Below are positions 46,709-56,473 of a stretch of 64,000 nt of DNA, one piece after another. The position numbers and the translations under genes are program-made. A model generated the notes under the pieces. It was given only the letters and a program-made list of their open reading frames with translations, had not been told where the DNA came from and did no database searches. Each line of letters opens with the position of its first letter. Position 1 is the stretch's first letter. This DNA is from Paractinoplanes atraurantiacus. Lineage in GTDB: Bacteria; Actinomycetota; Actinomycetes; Mycobacteriales; Micromonosporaceae. The stretch covers positions 616,786 to 680,785 of the forward strand of contig NZ_OBDY01000001.1 in the NCBI RefSeq assembly GCF_900215205.1, written 5' to 3'.

Positions 46709-47848
46709 CTAGAGACCCCCACGCCGCCGCCGAAGCAGAACAAAGGCAAGAACGCCACCAAGAGCCACCACGGCAGCAATCCCGCCATACACAAGCCCTC
46801 GCCCACCGCCACCCTCGTCACCGCCCGCTTGGGCGGCCCCCACAGCACTGACGGTGGGCGCAGGAGCAGCCGTCACAGCACTAGAAGCCGCAGCACTAGG
46901 CGACGCGGACGCTTCCCCTGCAAGAGGCGGCACAGTGGCGGTAAGCGCCTTAACAAGATTCAGCCGCCCAAACCCACACTCGTCGTCCCGCCCAGGCGCC
47001 CCGATGTCATCAGCAGTAGCCGTAATCCGATGAACGACTTCTTCAGCCGAAAGCTGAGGAAATTTGGCCCGAACAAGCGCAGCGGCTCCTGAGACTATGG
47101 CAGTTGCTGCGGAAGTGCCACTCGTATCGACGTATCTTCCCTGCGTTTGGGTTGTGGTGATATCAACGCCCGGTGCGCATAACTGAACCCTAGGTCCTGT
47201 AATTGAGAAGGGAGCGACCTTCCCGTTGCGACCGGTTGCCCCGACTGTCAGTACGCCGTCGATTGCTGCCGGGTAAGCCATGATTGCTTGCTTGCTTTTA
47301 TTCCCTGCGCCGGCGACGACTACTATGTCGTCAGAGATGGCTGTGTGCACGGCATCGGCCAAGTCGAATGCAGGACCTGTTTCCGCGGAAATGTTGATGA
47401 CCTCGGCGCCGTTTTGCGTCGCCCACTGGACGCCCTTTGTCATGGTTTCGGCGGGCATGCTGTTTCCACGATTAGTGATCTTCACTGGAAGGATTTTCGA
47501 AGAAGGGGCTATTCCCAAAACCCCATCGCCACCCCTGCCGTGTGCAGCAATGATGCCTGCCATGCTCGTTCCATGGCCGTCCTGGTCTTTGCGTCCATCG
47601 CCACCGCCTGGGGCGAGATTAACTCCAGCTTGGAGGTTGCGTCGGAGATCGGCGTGAGGGTAAACGCCGGTATCTATGACCGCAATCGAAATCCCTGCAC
47701 CTTTGGAGATGGAATGCGCCTTGGAAATTTCCAGACTTCTTAGATGCCATTGATCGTTTCGGAAACTGTCCGCACTTGCAGGACGCGCTGAGATCGTAAT
47801 AAACGCTATAACGGCGACGACTCCAGCGGCGCCGAACTTTGTTAGCAT
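46709..47848 (-). CDS. Mycosin-like S8 serine protease of type VII secretion
   Basis: 379 residues. Signal peptide (cut after ASA, near residue 26), subtilisin domain with triad D59 (VIDTG), H92 (DGHGTSMAG) and S246 (SGTSAATA), oxyanion Asn in AGAGNK, then a Ser/Ala/Pro linker and one C-terminal membrane helix followed by RRRRGG. This is the mycosin (MycP) plan: a protease tethered outside the membrane that is part of type VII secretion systems. Third gene of a cluster with two substrate-like genes. GC and codon use are visibly lower than in the flanking genes. Confidence 0.9.
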   Translation of the reverse strand: MLTKFGAAGVVAVIAFITISARPASADSFRNDQWHLRSLEISKAHSISKGAGISIAVIDTGVYPHADLRRNLQAGVNLAPGGGDGRKDQDGHGTSMAGIIAAHGRGGDGVLGIAPSSKILPVKITNRGNSMPAETMTKGVQWATQNGAEVINISAETGPAFDLADAVHTAISDDIVVVAGAGNKSKQAIMAYPAAIDGVLTVGATGRNGKVAPFSITGPRVQLCAPGVDITTTQTQGRYVDTSGTSAATAIVSGAAALVRAKFPQLSAEEVVHRITATADDIGAPGRDDECGFGRLNLVKALTATVPPLAGEASASPSAAASSAVTAAPAPTVSAVGAAQAGGDEGGGGRGLVYGGIAAVVALGGVLAFVLLRRRRGGL

Positions 47849-47852
47849 AGCT

Positions 47853-49274
47853 TTAGTCGAGTCCTATCGCGGGCCCCGGGTCAATCTTTCGATCACGTGG
47901 CGGCATGACTACGGGATCGACCCCTTGTGCTGTAACCCAAGGATTATCTGGATCCCAGCGGGAGTCTTCAGGTTCGCTGCGCCGAGCTGACGTGCGCCCG
48001 CCAGCTTGACCGTATGGGCCGCCGAAATTGCCCGATTGTCCGGCGGGAGGTATCCCTTGATTGCGCAACCCGTTCGCTCCGGTGGGGCCATTCGGGCCAC
48101 CGATTATTCCACCCACAGGATTCACTCTGGCAGGCCCCGACCGAACGCCGCCTGGCTGGCCAACACCCATGGTCGGAGTGCTGCCGATCAAACCGCCAGG
48201 AGGCATCACGTGTACGCCGCCCGTCCCGGCGGAGCCCGGGCGGACAAGGCTCTCACGCGGCAAATTGGTGCTACGGGCGGGGCTGGTTCCTGTCGGTGGA
48301 ATGGTCGACGTTCCACCGGAGGTGAAGGGTGTACCGGCAACAGGGGGCAGCAGGCCGGGCGAAGTAACTGGTCCCGATGGACCGCTCGGCAGCGGTGAAG
48401 GAGTCGGAGTTGTGATCGGTGGCGGCGGAGCCTGGGGGTTCGTTCCGCCCAAGATGAGCCCAGGTTGTTGGCTGAGACTTGGGGACGCGGCTGCGGGTGG
48501 TGCTAATCCCGGCGATGTGAGTCCTGGCGGAGTCGCCCCGGTCGATGTAGGCCCAGTCGTTGGGAACGTAATCGATGGTCGCGAGGAGCGCGAGGATTCG
48601 TCGTCGCTTACAAACGCCGGCGTGATCGGTGGGATCGGGGGTGCTGAATATGTAGTCCCGTCATTCGGGGAGTTATTCTCGTCGATCTTGTTCGAGGGTT
48701 GGTACAGCTTCGGTGTTCGGATGCTGACCTGGGCCAAGGCCAAGTCGCTGCTTACGGTGCTTAGGAGGGCTGCTGCCTTTTGGCGTAGTTCCTCCTGGCG
48801 GCCGTCTGCGACAGGGGGCTTTTCGGTGGGGGTCAGGCCTGGGTCGGCTTTTTGGGCCTGCAGCTGTTGGGCGTTAAATGTGGTCAGCAGCTGGGAGTTG
48901 TTCGTGTACTCGTCGTAGATGGCCTGGATGTCTTTCTGGGCCAGGCTGATCGACAACGTGGCTGAGGCGAAGGCGTCGTGGTTGGCCAGGGCCGCCTCGT
49001 ACGTCTCGTCCAGGTTTTGGATCAGTTCGTCGAGGCGGGTCAGGTACGCGAAGGCGGCCTCGTTCTTTTCCGGCGGCCAGACCGCGGCGAGGTTGTCCCG
49101 GTAGTTCTGGACCTGCCAGCGGTGTTCCGTGATGAGGTCGGCCGACTGCTTCCAGCCGGTGAGCAGCTCGTAGTGCTTCGCCGTGTCGGGGCCCTGGATC
49201 CGGGTCTGCATGTCCGGCACTGACATCGCGTACCAGTTGGTGCCGCCTCCGCCTCCGCCGTCTGCCACCAGCAT
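47853..49274 (-). CDS. Type VII-associated protein: helical N-terminus, Pro-rich C-terminus
   Basis: 473 residues. Residues ~15-150 are helical and resemble PPE/WXG-type secretion domains: HYELLTGWKQSADLITEHRW, NLAAVWPPEKNEAAFAYLTRL. Residues ~190-470 are Pro/Gly/Thr/Ser-rich and probably disordered. ATG 49274 shares a base with the stop of the upstream gene (TGATG), so expression is coupled. The mycosin gene follows after four bases. Probably a secreted or surface partner of the small upstream protein; I cannot place it in a named subfamily. Confidence 0.75.
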   Translation of the reverse strand: MLVADGGGGGGTNWYAMSVPDMQTRIQGPDTAKHYELLTGWKQSADLITEHRWQVQNYRDNLAAVWPPEKNEAAFAYLTRLDELIQNLDETYEAALANHDAFASATLSISLAQKDIQAIYDEYTNNSQLLTTFNAQQLQAQKADPGLTPTEKPPVADGRQEELRQKAAALLSTVSSDLALAQVSIRTPKLYQPSNKIDENNSPNDGTTYSAPPIPPITPAFVSDDESSRSSRPSITFPTTGPTSTGATPPGLTSPGLAPPAAASPSLSQQPGLILGGTNPQAPPPPITTPTPSPLPSGPSGPVTSPGLLPPVAGTPFTSGGTSTIPPTGTSPARSTNLPRESLVRPGSAGTGGVHVMPPGGLIGSTPTMGVGQPGGVRSGPARVNPVGGIIGGPNGPTGANGLRNQGIPPAGQSGNFGGPYGQAGGRTSARRSEPEDSRWDPDNPWVTAQGVDPVVMPPRDRKIDPGPAIGLD

Positions 49275-49702
49275 CAGAGGTCTCCCTCGGCGATCGTGGT
49301 CTCGGGTACGCCGTACTTGTCGAAGGCCTTGTCGACGTCGCTGACCTTGGCGTGGGAGAAGGCGTCGGAACCTGCGTATTTCTTGCTGATGTCGGCGGCG
49401 GCCGACGCGAAGCCCTGGGTGCCGTTCGCGTAGTTGTACACGTTCTGGTGGGTGACGTCCTGCGCTTCGCGGTGGGCCGTCAGGAACGAGGCCAGCTCGG
49501 CGAAGGAGACGTGCACGGGCTCCAGCGGGGTGCCCATCGAGGCGGAGACGCTCTCGAGATGGGGGGCGTAGCTGTCCTTGACGTTGGCGGCCAGCTTGGC
49601 GGCGAACTGCTCCATCGCCTGGATGTCGGCCTCGATCTGGCCGAAGTCGGTGGTGCCGTAGTCGCGCAGCCACGCGGGGCCCAGATCCTCCTCAGGAATC
49701 AT
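49274..49702 (-). CDS. Small WXG100/ESX-like secretion protein
   Basis: 142 residues, mostly helical. DFGQIEADIQAMEQFAAKLA, FAELASFLTAHREAQDVTHQNVYNYANG and a C-terminal YAGSDAFSH resemble ESX-type substrates and their longer relatives in Micromonosporaceae, although a clear central WXG is not visible. ATG 49702 is chosen because GGGGGAGG ends six bases upstream; the ATG at 49708 would have no spacing. First gene of the three-gene mycosin cluster. The core secretion ATPase and channel (EccB-E) are not in the window. Confidence 0.7.
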   Translation of the reverse strand: MIPEEDLGPAWLRDYGTTDFGQIEADIQAMEQFAAKLAANVKDSYAPHLESVSASMGTPLEPVHVSFAELASFLTAHREAQDVTHQNVYNYANGTQGFASAAADISKKYAGSDAFSHAKVSDVDKAFDKYGVPETTIAEGDL

Positions 49703-49806
49703 CGTCATCCTCCCCCGAAGATCGGAACAAAACCGGACCGGCGAGGGTGAGCGTAGTCGGTTGTCGCCAGCCTCGGGGGAGCCTGTGGACAGTGACCGAT
49801 GATGAT

Positions 49807-50004
49807 CTAACGGGGTTGCGCCGAGGCGCGCCAGGACGCCGGTCCCATCGATGGCCGTGCGGCGCGCGTCCACGCCGACGGGGTGGCCGGTGGCTGCTCC
49901 CCATTTATCGCACTGGATGCCGCGGCCAGTACCGTGACCAGCGCGGCCAGCTCAAGATCGGTCGGTTCGCCGCGCACGACGCTGACCAGCGGTTCCGTAT
50001 CCAT
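49807..50004 (-). CDS. accE: Acyl-CoA carboxylase epsilon subunit
   Basis: 65 residues, small and easily missed. VRGEPTDLELAALVTVLAA is the family signature, and the end PSAWTRAARPSM-x-PASWRASAQPR is also typical. Epsilon subunits are basic adaptors that hold alpha and beta subunits of actinomycete acyl-CoA carboxylases together. ATG 50004 is supported by TACGCT six bases upstream (leaderless). In most relatives accE touches the beta gene; here 4.8 kb of kinase and protease genes lie between. Confidence 0.88.
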   Translation of the reverse strand: MDTEPLVSVVRGEPTDLELAALVTVLAAASSAINGEQPPATPSAWTRAARPSMGPASWRASAQPR

Positions 50005-50010
50005 CGACCG

Positions 50011-50016
50011 AGCGTA
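50011..50016 (-). promoter_or_regulatory. -10 element TACGCT of accE (leaderless)
   Basis: On the minus strand TACGCT is followed by six bases and ATG 50004, in the ~100-base region shared with the divergent kinase gene. Confidence 0.5.
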
Positions 50017-50105
50017 CGACGTGACCAGGGAGATCCGGTGACACGTATCCCACACTCGGCTGATCGATTCGCTGTGGCTCGACAGGACCGGGTATTTTCT
50101 CCGTG

Positions 50106-53100
50106 ATGTCTTCCTCGCCCCCGCTCATCGTCGCAGACCGTTACCGGCTCGTCGCGCCGCTCGGTCAGGGCGGCATGGGCCGCGTCTGGCGGGCGACAGA
50201 CGTCGTCCTGCACCGGGACGTGGCCATCAAAGAGCTCGTCCCGCCGCCCGGTCTGACGCCCGGCGAGCGGCAGGAGATGCGTGAGCGGTCGCTGCGCGAG
50301 GCGCGCGCGATCGCCCGGCTCAACAACATCAACGTGGTCCGCGTGTTCGACGTGCTGCGCACCGACGCCGACCCGTGGATCGTCATGGAGTACGTGCCCT
50401 CGCGCTCACTTCAGGACACGCTCGCCGCCGAGGGGCCTTTCAACTCCGTACGCGCCGCCGAAATGGGCCTTGGTGTTCTCAACGCCCTGCGTGCCGCCCA
50501 CCGGGCCGGGGTCGTGCACCGCGACGTCAAGCCGGGCAACGTGCTGATCGGCGCCGACGGCCGTGTCGTGCTCACCGACTTCGGCCTGGCCACCGTGCCC
50601 GGCGACCCGAACGTCACCCGCACCGGCCTGGTGCTCGGCTCACCGGCGTACATCGCTCCCGAGCGTGCCCGCGACGGCTCGGCCGGCCCCGCCGCCGACC
50701 TCTGGTCGCTCGGCGCCACGCTCTACGCGGCGGTCGAGGGCGCCTCGCCGTTCGCCCGTCCCTCGGCCATCGCGACCTTGGCCGCGCTCGCCACCGAGAA
50801 CCCTCCTCCGGCCCGCAACGCCGGCCCGCTGAAGCCGGTGCTCAACGGCCTGCTGCGCAAGGACCCGGCGCACCGCATCAACGCCGAGGAGGCCGAGCGC
50901 CTGCTGCTGCGCGCCGCCGGCCGCCGCGGCAAGCTGACCTTCCCGATGAGCCCGACCATGCGCCGCCCGGGTGTCGGCCGCGACCGCACCGGCCTGCCGA
51001 ACACCGGCACCACGCCCGTCGTGCCCGGCCCGCGCCCGCCGGTCCGCCCGACCAGCCCGCCGCCGCAGCCTCCGGTCGTGAGTGGCCGTCCGGCGGCCGA
51101 CAACGGCCGGCCGCCGATCTTCACCCCGGGCAAGGCCACTGTGGGCCGTCCGGCGGCCGAGACGCCGACACGTGTCGATCGTCCCGCCGCCAAGCCGCCG
51201 CCGCGCACCGACCCTCCCAAGACCGATAAGCCGCGCATCGACGCGACCCGGGTCGACGGTCCTCCGGTCAGAGACGACAAGACCGCTTTCATCAGTACGC
51301 GTCGTGGGCCGGCCCCCGACACCACGCGTCCCGACGGCCCTCCGCCGCGGACGACCCGTGCCGGGCACGCGGGTTTCACCGCGGCCGACGTGGCCGCCGC
51401 GCGCCGGGGCAAGCCGGCCGCTCCCGCGAACGACGCCACCACCGTGGTCCCCAAGCCGATGCCGGCCGACGCGACCACGGTCATGCCGCGCGTGGTCGGC
51501 AAGCCGGCCGACGCCACCACGGTGGTTCCCCCGCCGAAGACGCCGATCGACGCCACGACAGTGGTTCCCGCGCCCAAACCACCGGTTGACGCGACCACGG
51601 TGATTCCCGCGCCCAAAAAGCCGGTCAAGGCTCCCGCGAAGAGCACGCCACCCGCCGCGCCTGATTCCAGGACAGAGCTTTCCGCGTACGCCGAAAAAGC
51701 AGTGACCGGGAAGCCGAAGACCGAGCCGCAGGCCGAAGCGACGAAGAGCGCGACCCCGGACGAGGCCGTCGAAGCCGGCACGCCCGAGGCCGCGACGAGC
51801 ACTTCGGAGCCGAGCACCGCAAAGGCCGAGCCATCCGTGGAGGCCGAGTCGGCGGCCGGGTCCGCGGCGGCTGCGGGGGAAGCGGCGAAGCCGGCCGACA
51901 CGGTCGCGAAGGATGCGATCGCTGCCGATTCCGGCGCGACGGTTGCGGGGGATGCGCCCGCGGCGACGGTGGAAGAGCAGCGGGACGCCGGGACGGCCGA
52001 GACGAGGTCCGGGGCCGGGATGTCCGCGCCGCCGGAGAGAGTCGAGGCCGCGGCAACCCAGGTCGACGCCGACGCCGCGGTCGAAGACTCCGAAGTCGCC
52101 GGCGCGGCCACCTCCAGCCCCGAGGCCGGAGGCCCCACGTCTGAAGACCTGTCGGCGGACGCCCTCGCCGCCGAGCCGGAGGTCACGGCCGCGGAAAAGC
52201 CGAAGGTGCCTTCGGCGGAGAAGTCGGCCGCTTCGGCCGTGGCCGGCTCGGCCGTGGCTGAGAAGGCCGTCGCTGAGAAGGCCGGCGCTGATAAAGCTGC
52301 GGCGGACAAGGGTCCGGCGGACGGAGCTGCGGCGGGCGGAGCTGCGGCGGACAGAAACGCGGTGGACAAGGCTGCCGCGAACAACGCTGCCGCCGAGAAG
52401 GCGGCGGACGAGGCTGCCGCGAACAACGCTGCCGCGGAGAACGCGGCGGCCAGGACGGCGGCGGACAAGGCGGACAAAACTGCCGCGGAGAAGGCTGCCG
52501 CAGACAAGGCGGCGGCGGACAGGGCCTCGGCCGACAAGGCTGCCGCAGACAAGGCGGCGGTTGAGAAGACTGCTGCGGACAAGGCTGCGGCTGAGAAAGC
52601 GGCGGCTGAGAAGGCTGCCGCAGACAGGGCGGCAGCTGAGAAGGCTGCCGCGGACAAGGCTGCCGCGGACAAGGCTGCCGCGGACAAGGCTGCCGCGGAC
52701 AAGGCTGCCGCGGACAAGGCTGCGGCTGAGAAGGCTGCCGCGGACAAGGCTGCGGCTGAGAAGGCTGCCGCGGACAGGGCTGCGGCTGAGAAGGCTGCCA
52801 CGGACAGGGCTGCGGCTGAGAAGGCTGCCGCGGACAGGGCTGCGGCGGACAAAGCTGCCGCGGACAGGGCTGCCGCGGACAGGGCTGCCGCGGAGAAGGC
52901 TGAGGCTCTGGCTGCGGACAAAACGCCCGGAAAGCCCTCCGCCGATCAGCACGCCACCAAGGTGGTCGCCGGCCTGGCCGGCGCCGACGCTGACAAGACG
53001 GCTGTTGCCGGGATGATGCCGCCGCGGCGTAAGAGCTCCGACATTCCGCCCGTGCCGGGTGTGAGCCGCCCCAACCGTCCGGCGTGGACTCCCATGCCGG

Positions 53101-53804
53101 TCACGCCCTCGTACTCGAGCAGCCCGGGCATCACCGTCTTCGGCACCCGGCTCACCTACCGCCAGGCCGCCGTCGGCTTCGGCGTGGTGCTGCTCATCGT
53201 CGTCCTCGTCGTCGTGCTCGTCGTGCAGGCCTTCGGCGACGACGACAAGACCGACCCGAACGCCGCCGCCCCCACCACCTCGGCCGCCGCTGCCGCCCCG
53301 CCCGGTTCCGCGCCGGCCAGCGCCGCCGCCACCAAGCCCACCAAGGCGCCGGCGACCTCCGCCGCGAGCGCGCTGCCCGCCGGCTGGACGCTGTTCACCG
53401 ACCCCACCGGCTTCAAGATTCCGCGGTCGCCGGACGCCTCGCGCAAGGTGACCGGCAACGGCGTCGAGTTCAAGTGGAACAACCGCCTGCTGATCGTGTC
53501 GCAGACGACCAGCCCGCAACCCGACGCGTATAAGGACTGGGTCGAGCAGGAGAAGGACCGCGCCGGGAGCATCACCGACTACCAGAAGGTCCGCATCGAC
53601 CGGGTCACCGGCTACTTCAAGAACGCCGCCGACTGGGAGTACTACTACACGACCAGCACCGGCAACCCGCAGCGCGTGGTCAAGCGCAACTTCGTCGTGA
53701 ACGACCACCAGGCGTACTCACTGAACTGGTATGTCAGCCCCGACGACTGGGACGCGTCGCAGGCCCAGCTCAAGGCCATCTACGCGGGATTCAAGTCGAA
53801 GTAG
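50106..53804 (+). CDS. Giant transmembrane Ser/Thr kinase with Thr-rich and Ala-rich repeat linkers
   Basis: 1232 residues. Kinase domain ~10-270: [42 protein letters not shown]. Then a Pro-rich linker; repeats around DATTV (~residues 440-505); a mixed acidic/Ala-rich part; ~215 residues of [10 protein letters not shown] pentapeptides (~720-935), likely one long helix; a membrane helix near 1020-1045 ([20 protein letters not shown]); an outer domain of ~140 residues ([32 protein letters not shown]). Start ATG 50106 has TATTTT seven bases before it; GTG 50103 is possible. The outer domain resembles that of the kinase at 28.3 kb. Confidence 0.92.
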   Translation: MSSSPPLIVADRYRLVAPLGQGGMGRVWRATDVVLHRDVAIKELVPPPGLTPGERQEMRERSLREARAIARLNNINVVRVFDVLRTDADPWIVMEYVPSRSLQDTLAAEGPFNSVRAAEMGLGVLNALRAAHRAGVVHRDVKPGNVLIGADGRVVLTDFGLATVPGDPNVTRTGLVLGSPAYIAPERARDGSAGPAADLWSLGATLYAAVEGASPFARPSAIATLAALATENPPPARNAGPLKPVLNGLLRKDPAHRINAEEAERLLLRAAGRRGKLTFPMSPTMRRPGVGRDRTGLPNTGTTPVVPGPRPPVRPTSPPPQPPVVSGRPAADNGRPPIFTPGKATVGRPAAETPTRVDRPAAKPPPRTDPPKTDKPRIDATRVDGPPVRDDKTAFISTRRGPAPDTTRPDGPPPRTTRAGHAGFTAADVAAARRGKPAAPANDATTVVPKPMPADATTVMPRVVGKPADATTVVPPPKTPIDATTVVPAPKPPVDATTVIPAPKKPVKAPAKSTPPAAPDSRTELSAYAEKAVTGKPKTEPQAEATKSATPDEAVEAGTPEAATSTSEPSTAKAEPSVEAESAAGSAAAAGEAAKPADTVAKDAIAADSGATVAGDAPAATVEEQRDAGTAETRSGAGMSAPPERVEAAATQVDADAAVEDSEVAGAATSSPEAGGPTSEDLSADALAAEPEVTAAEKPKVPSAEKSAASAVAGSAVAEKAVAEKAGADKAAADKGPADGAAAGGAAADRNAVDKAAANNAAAEKAADEAAANNAAAENAAARTAADKADKTAAEKAAADKAAADRASADKAAADKAAVEKTAADKAAAEKAAAEKAAADRAAAEKAAADKAAADKAAADKAAADKAAADKAAAEKAAADKAAAEKAAADRAAAEKAATDRAAAEKAAADRAAADKAAADRAAADRAAAEKAEALAADKTPGKPSADQHATKVVAGLAGADADKTAVAGMMPPRRKSSDIPPVPGVSRPNRPAWTPMPVTPSYSSSPGITVFGTRLTYRQAAVGFGVVLLIVVLVVVLVVQAFGDDDKTDPNAAAPTTSAAAAAPPGSAPASAAATKPTKAPATSAASALPAGWTLFTDPTGFKIPRSPDASRKVTGNGVEFKWNNRLLIVSQTTSPQPDAYKDWVEQEKDRAGSITDYQKVRIDRVTGYFKNAADWEYYYTTSTGNPQRVVKRNFVVNDHQAYSLNWYVSPDDWDASQAQLKAIYAGFKSK
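52260..52905 (+). repeat. 15-base tandem repeat tract inside the giant kinase gene
   Basis: About 43 units of gct-gc(c/g)-gcg/gct-gac/gag-aag coding AAADK or AAAEK. Units near 52640-52730 are nearly identical, so copy number can vary. The opposite strand shows a long false reading frame of SAAAL repeats. Confidence 0.95.
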
Positions 53805-53858
53805 CGTGAATCGCCGGGTGAATGGGTAGTTCACGTCGTATCACCGAGGAGGTGCGAC

Positions 53859-54074
53859 ATGAACTGCCGACGGTACGGCAGTAAGCCCACCCTAGGACTG
53901 TGGGTGCTGATCGGGTTCGCGGATCTGGTTGTGCTGACCGTGACCATCGGCCCCCTCGCCATGTTCGCCATCATCGCCCTGCTGGCGGTGTTCGCCGGCG
54001 GCATCTACGCCGCCCGCACGCTCACCAAGCGCGCCGAGGTCCCCGCGAAGGCGGTAGTGCGACGTCGCGCATAG
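53859..54074 (+). CDS. Small membrane protein, unknown function
   Basis: 71 residues. Two membrane helices (LGLWVLIGFADLVVLTVTIG and PLAMFAIIALLAVFAGGIYAA) between a short basic N-terminus and a basic tail ending VVRRRA. GAGGAGG is well placed before ATG 53859, which supports it as a real gene. It lies between the giant kinase and the M50 protease genes on the same strand; a role as accessory to either is possible but unproven. Confidence 0.75.
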   Translation: MNCRRYGSKPTLGLWVLIGFADLVVLTVTIGPLAMFAIIALLAVFAGGIYAARTLTKRAEVPAKAVVRRRA

Positions 54075-54098
54075 CGTGATCGGCTACAGTTCGGCGCT

Positions 54099-54830
54099 GT
54101 GTCGATCGAAGGTGTGACTGACTTCTGGGACAAGCTGCTCGGCGCCCAACCGGACCCGCCCGGTCTGCTGGTGCTGCTCACCGCGCTGGCCGGCCTGCTG
54201 GCCGTGTCGTTCCGCCCGGTGTGGCGGATCGCCCGCAACGCCGTCACGATCGCGCATGAGGGCGGTCACGCGCTGTTCGCGCTGTTGACCGGCCGTCGGC
54301 TGCGCGGCATCCGGCTGGAGTTCGACACGTCCGGTCTGACGCTGTCGTCGGGCCGCCCGACCGGCCCGGGCATGATGCTCACGCTGCTGGGCGGCTACAT
54401 CGCGCCGTCGCTGGTCGGCCTGCTCGGCGCCTGGCTGCTCGGCGGCAACCGGATCACGCTGCTGCTGTGGCTGGCCGTGCTCCTGCTGCTGCTCATGCTG
54501 ATCAACATCAGGAACCTGTTCGGCGTGGTCTCCCTGGTGGTGACGGGCGCGATCGTCTTCGTCGTCTCCTGGTACGCGTCTCCCGAGGTGCAGGCCGCGT
54601 TCGCGTACGCCGGCGTCTGGTTCCTGCTGTTCGGCGGCGTCCGCCCGGTCTTCGAGTTGCAGAGCCTGCGCCGCCGCGGCCGCATGCCCGAGTCGGACGC
54701 CGACCAGCTGGCCCACGTCACCCACGTCCCCGCGATCTTCTGGGTCGGCGTCTTCCTCGTGGTCAACCTGGTCGCCCTGGTCGTCGGCGCTTTCCTGCTC
54801 GCCGGCCAGTGGCTCCCGGCCAACTCATAG
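54099..54830 (+). CDS. M50-family membrane metalloprotease
   Basis: 243 residues with about six membrane helices. Zinc motif H53-E-G-G-H57 in the second helix ([12 protein letters not shown]) and a GYIAPS region in the next helix fit M50B-like proteases, which act within the membrane. The usual third ligand (an Asp in NLxPxxxLDG) is not obvious; [12 protein letters not shown] may replace it. TACAGT eight bases before GTG 54099 suggests a leaderless mRNA. Its last 6 bases overlap the carboxylase beta gene. Substrate unknown. Confidence 0.8.
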   Translation: MSIEGVTDFWDKLLGAQPDPPGLLVLLTALAGLLAVSFRPVWRIARNAVTIAHEGGHALFALLTGRRLRGIRLEFDTSGLTLSSGRPTGPGMMLTLLGGYIAPSLVGLLGAWLLGGNRITLLLWLAVLLLLLMLINIRNLFGVVSLVVTGAIVFVVSWYASPEVQAAFAYAGVWFLLFGGVRPVFELQSLRRRGRMPESDADQLAHVTHVPAIFWVGVFLVVNLVALVVGAFLLAGQWLPANS

Positions 54831-56393
54831 CGGAATGTTGCCGTGCTTCTTGGGGGGCAGGGTCTCGCGCTTGGAACGCAGCATCCGTAGCGCCTGGATC
54901 ACCTGGGCGCGGGTCTCGGACGGCTGGATCACCGCGTCGACGTAGCCGCGCTCGGCGGCGATGTACGGGTTGGCGAGCGTGTCCTCGTACTCCTGGACGC
55001 GCTGGGCCCGGGTCTCCGCCGGTTCGCCGCGGTACAGGATGTTGACCGCGCCCTGGGCGCCCATCACCGCGATCTGCGCTGTCGGCCACGCGAAGTTCAT
55101 GTCGGCGCCCAGGTGCTTGGAGCCCATCACGTCGTACGCGCCGCCGTAGGCCTTCCGGGTGATCACCGTGATCTTGGGGACGGTGGCTTCGGCGTACGCG
55201 TAAATCAGCTTTGCTCCTCGCCGGATGATGCCGTCCCACTCCTGTGTCGTGCCCGGCAGGAAACCCGGCACATCGACCAGGGTGAGCGCCGGAATGTTGA
55301 AGGCGTCGCACGTCCGGACGAATCGGGCCGCCTTCTCCGAGGCCGCGATGTCGAGCGTGCCCGCGAAGTGTGTCGGCTGGTTGGCGACCACGCCGACCGG
55401 GCGTCCCTCGACGCGGCCGAAGCCGACCACGATGTTCTGCGCGTAGAGCGACTGCACTTCGAGGAAGTCGTCGACGATCGTCTCCACGACCTTCTTGATG
55501 TCGTACGGCTGGTTGGCCGAGTCCGGGATCAAGGTGTCCAGCGCCAGATCGTCCTCCGAGGGGGACAGATCGGCCGGCATCTCGAACACGGCCGGCTCGT
55601 CGAGGTTGTTCGACGGCAGGTAGGACAGCAGCGCCCGCACGTAGTCGATCGCGTCGTCCTCGTCGGAGGCCAGGTAGTGGGCGTTGCCGCTGCGCGTGTT
55701 GTGGGTGCGGGCGCCGCCGAGCTCCTCCATCGCGACCTCTTCGCCGGTGACCGTCTTGATCACGTCGGGGCCGGTGATGAACATGTGCGAGGTCTGGTCG
55801 ACCATCACGGTGAAGTCGGTGATGGCGGGGGAGTAGACGGCGCCGCCCGCGCACGGGCCCATGATCAGGGAGATCTGCGGGATGACGCCGCTGGCTCGCA
55901 CGTTGCGGAAGAAGATGTCGGCGTAGAGGCCGAGCGCGACCACGCCCTCCTGGATGCGGGCGCCGCCGGAGTCGTTGATGCCGATGATCGGGCAGCCGGT
56001 CTTCATGGCCAGGTCGAGCACCTTGACGATCTTCTCGCCGAACACCTCGCCGAGTGATCCGCCGAAGACGGTGAAGTCCTGGGAGAAGACGCAGACCTGC
56101 CGGCCGTCGATCGTGCCGTAGCCGGTGACGACGCCGTCGCCGTACGGCCGGTTCTTCTCGAGCCCGAAGTTGGTCGAGCGGTGCCGGGCGAGCGCGTCGA
56201 GCTCCACGAAGGAGCCTTCGTCGAGCAGCATGGCGATCCGCTCGCGGGCGGTCTTCTTGCCCCGGGCGTGCTGTTTCTCGACGGCACGTTCGCTGCCGGC
56301 GTGCACGGCCTCGTCCGTACGGCGGGTGAGGTCCCCGATCTTTCCGGCGGTGGTGTGGATGTCGGCCTGGGCCGCGTCCGGCTGCGTCGTCAC
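54825..56393 (-). CDS. accD: Acyl-CoA carboxylase beta subunit (carboxyltransferase)
   Basis: 522 residues, AccD/PccB carboxyltransferase. Two crotonase-like halves: [29 protein letters not shown], a [15 protein letters not shown] oxyanion region, then [16 protein letters not shown] and [13 protein letters not shown] in the second half. Transfers CO2 from biotin of the alpha subunit to propionyl- or acetyl-CoA. GTG 56393 has GAGG seven bases upstream. Alpha subunit at 43.7 kb, epsilon at 50.0 kb and BirA at 57.8 kb complete the set; it is convergent with the M50 gene (6-base overlap). Confidence 0.95.
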   Translation of the reverse strand: MTTQPDAAQADIHTTAGKIGDLTRRTDEAVHAGSERAVEKQHARGKKTARERIAMLLDEGSFVELDALARHRSTNFGLEKNRPYGDGVVTGYGTIDGRQVCVFSQDFTVFGGSLGEVFGEKIVKVLDLAMKTGCPIIGINDSGGARIQEGVVALGLYADIFFRNVRASGVIPQISLIMGPCAGGAVYSPAITDFTVMVDQTSHMFITGPDVIKTVTGEEVAMEELGGARTHNTRSGNAHYLASDEDDAIDYVRALLSYLPSNNLDEPAVFEMPADLSPSEDDLALDTLIPDSANQPYDIKKVVETIVDDFLEVQSLYAQNIVVGFGRVEGRPVGVVANQPTHFAGTLDIAASEKAARFVRTCDAFNIPALTLVDVPGFLPGTTQEWDGIIRRGAKLIYAYAEATVPKITVITRKAYGGAYDVMGSKHLGADMNFAWPTAQIAVMGAQGAVNILYRGEPAETRAQRVQEYEDTLANPYIAAERGYVDAVIQPSETRAQVIQALRMLRSKRETLPPKKHGNIPL

Positions 56394-56473
56394 AGTGGTG
56401 CCTCACGCTTTCCGCGAAGGGTGGAAACAGCGGACTTGATCGTAGTGCGAGATCGGCTCGCGCGCCGCTACGG

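Noticed and set aside
50640..53708. Very long minus-strand frames opposite the giant kinase (also 50723-52921)
   Set aside because: They are reverse reads of the kinase repeats ([10 protein letters not shown] patterns) with no start signal; the plus frame has kinase, membrane and outer domains.
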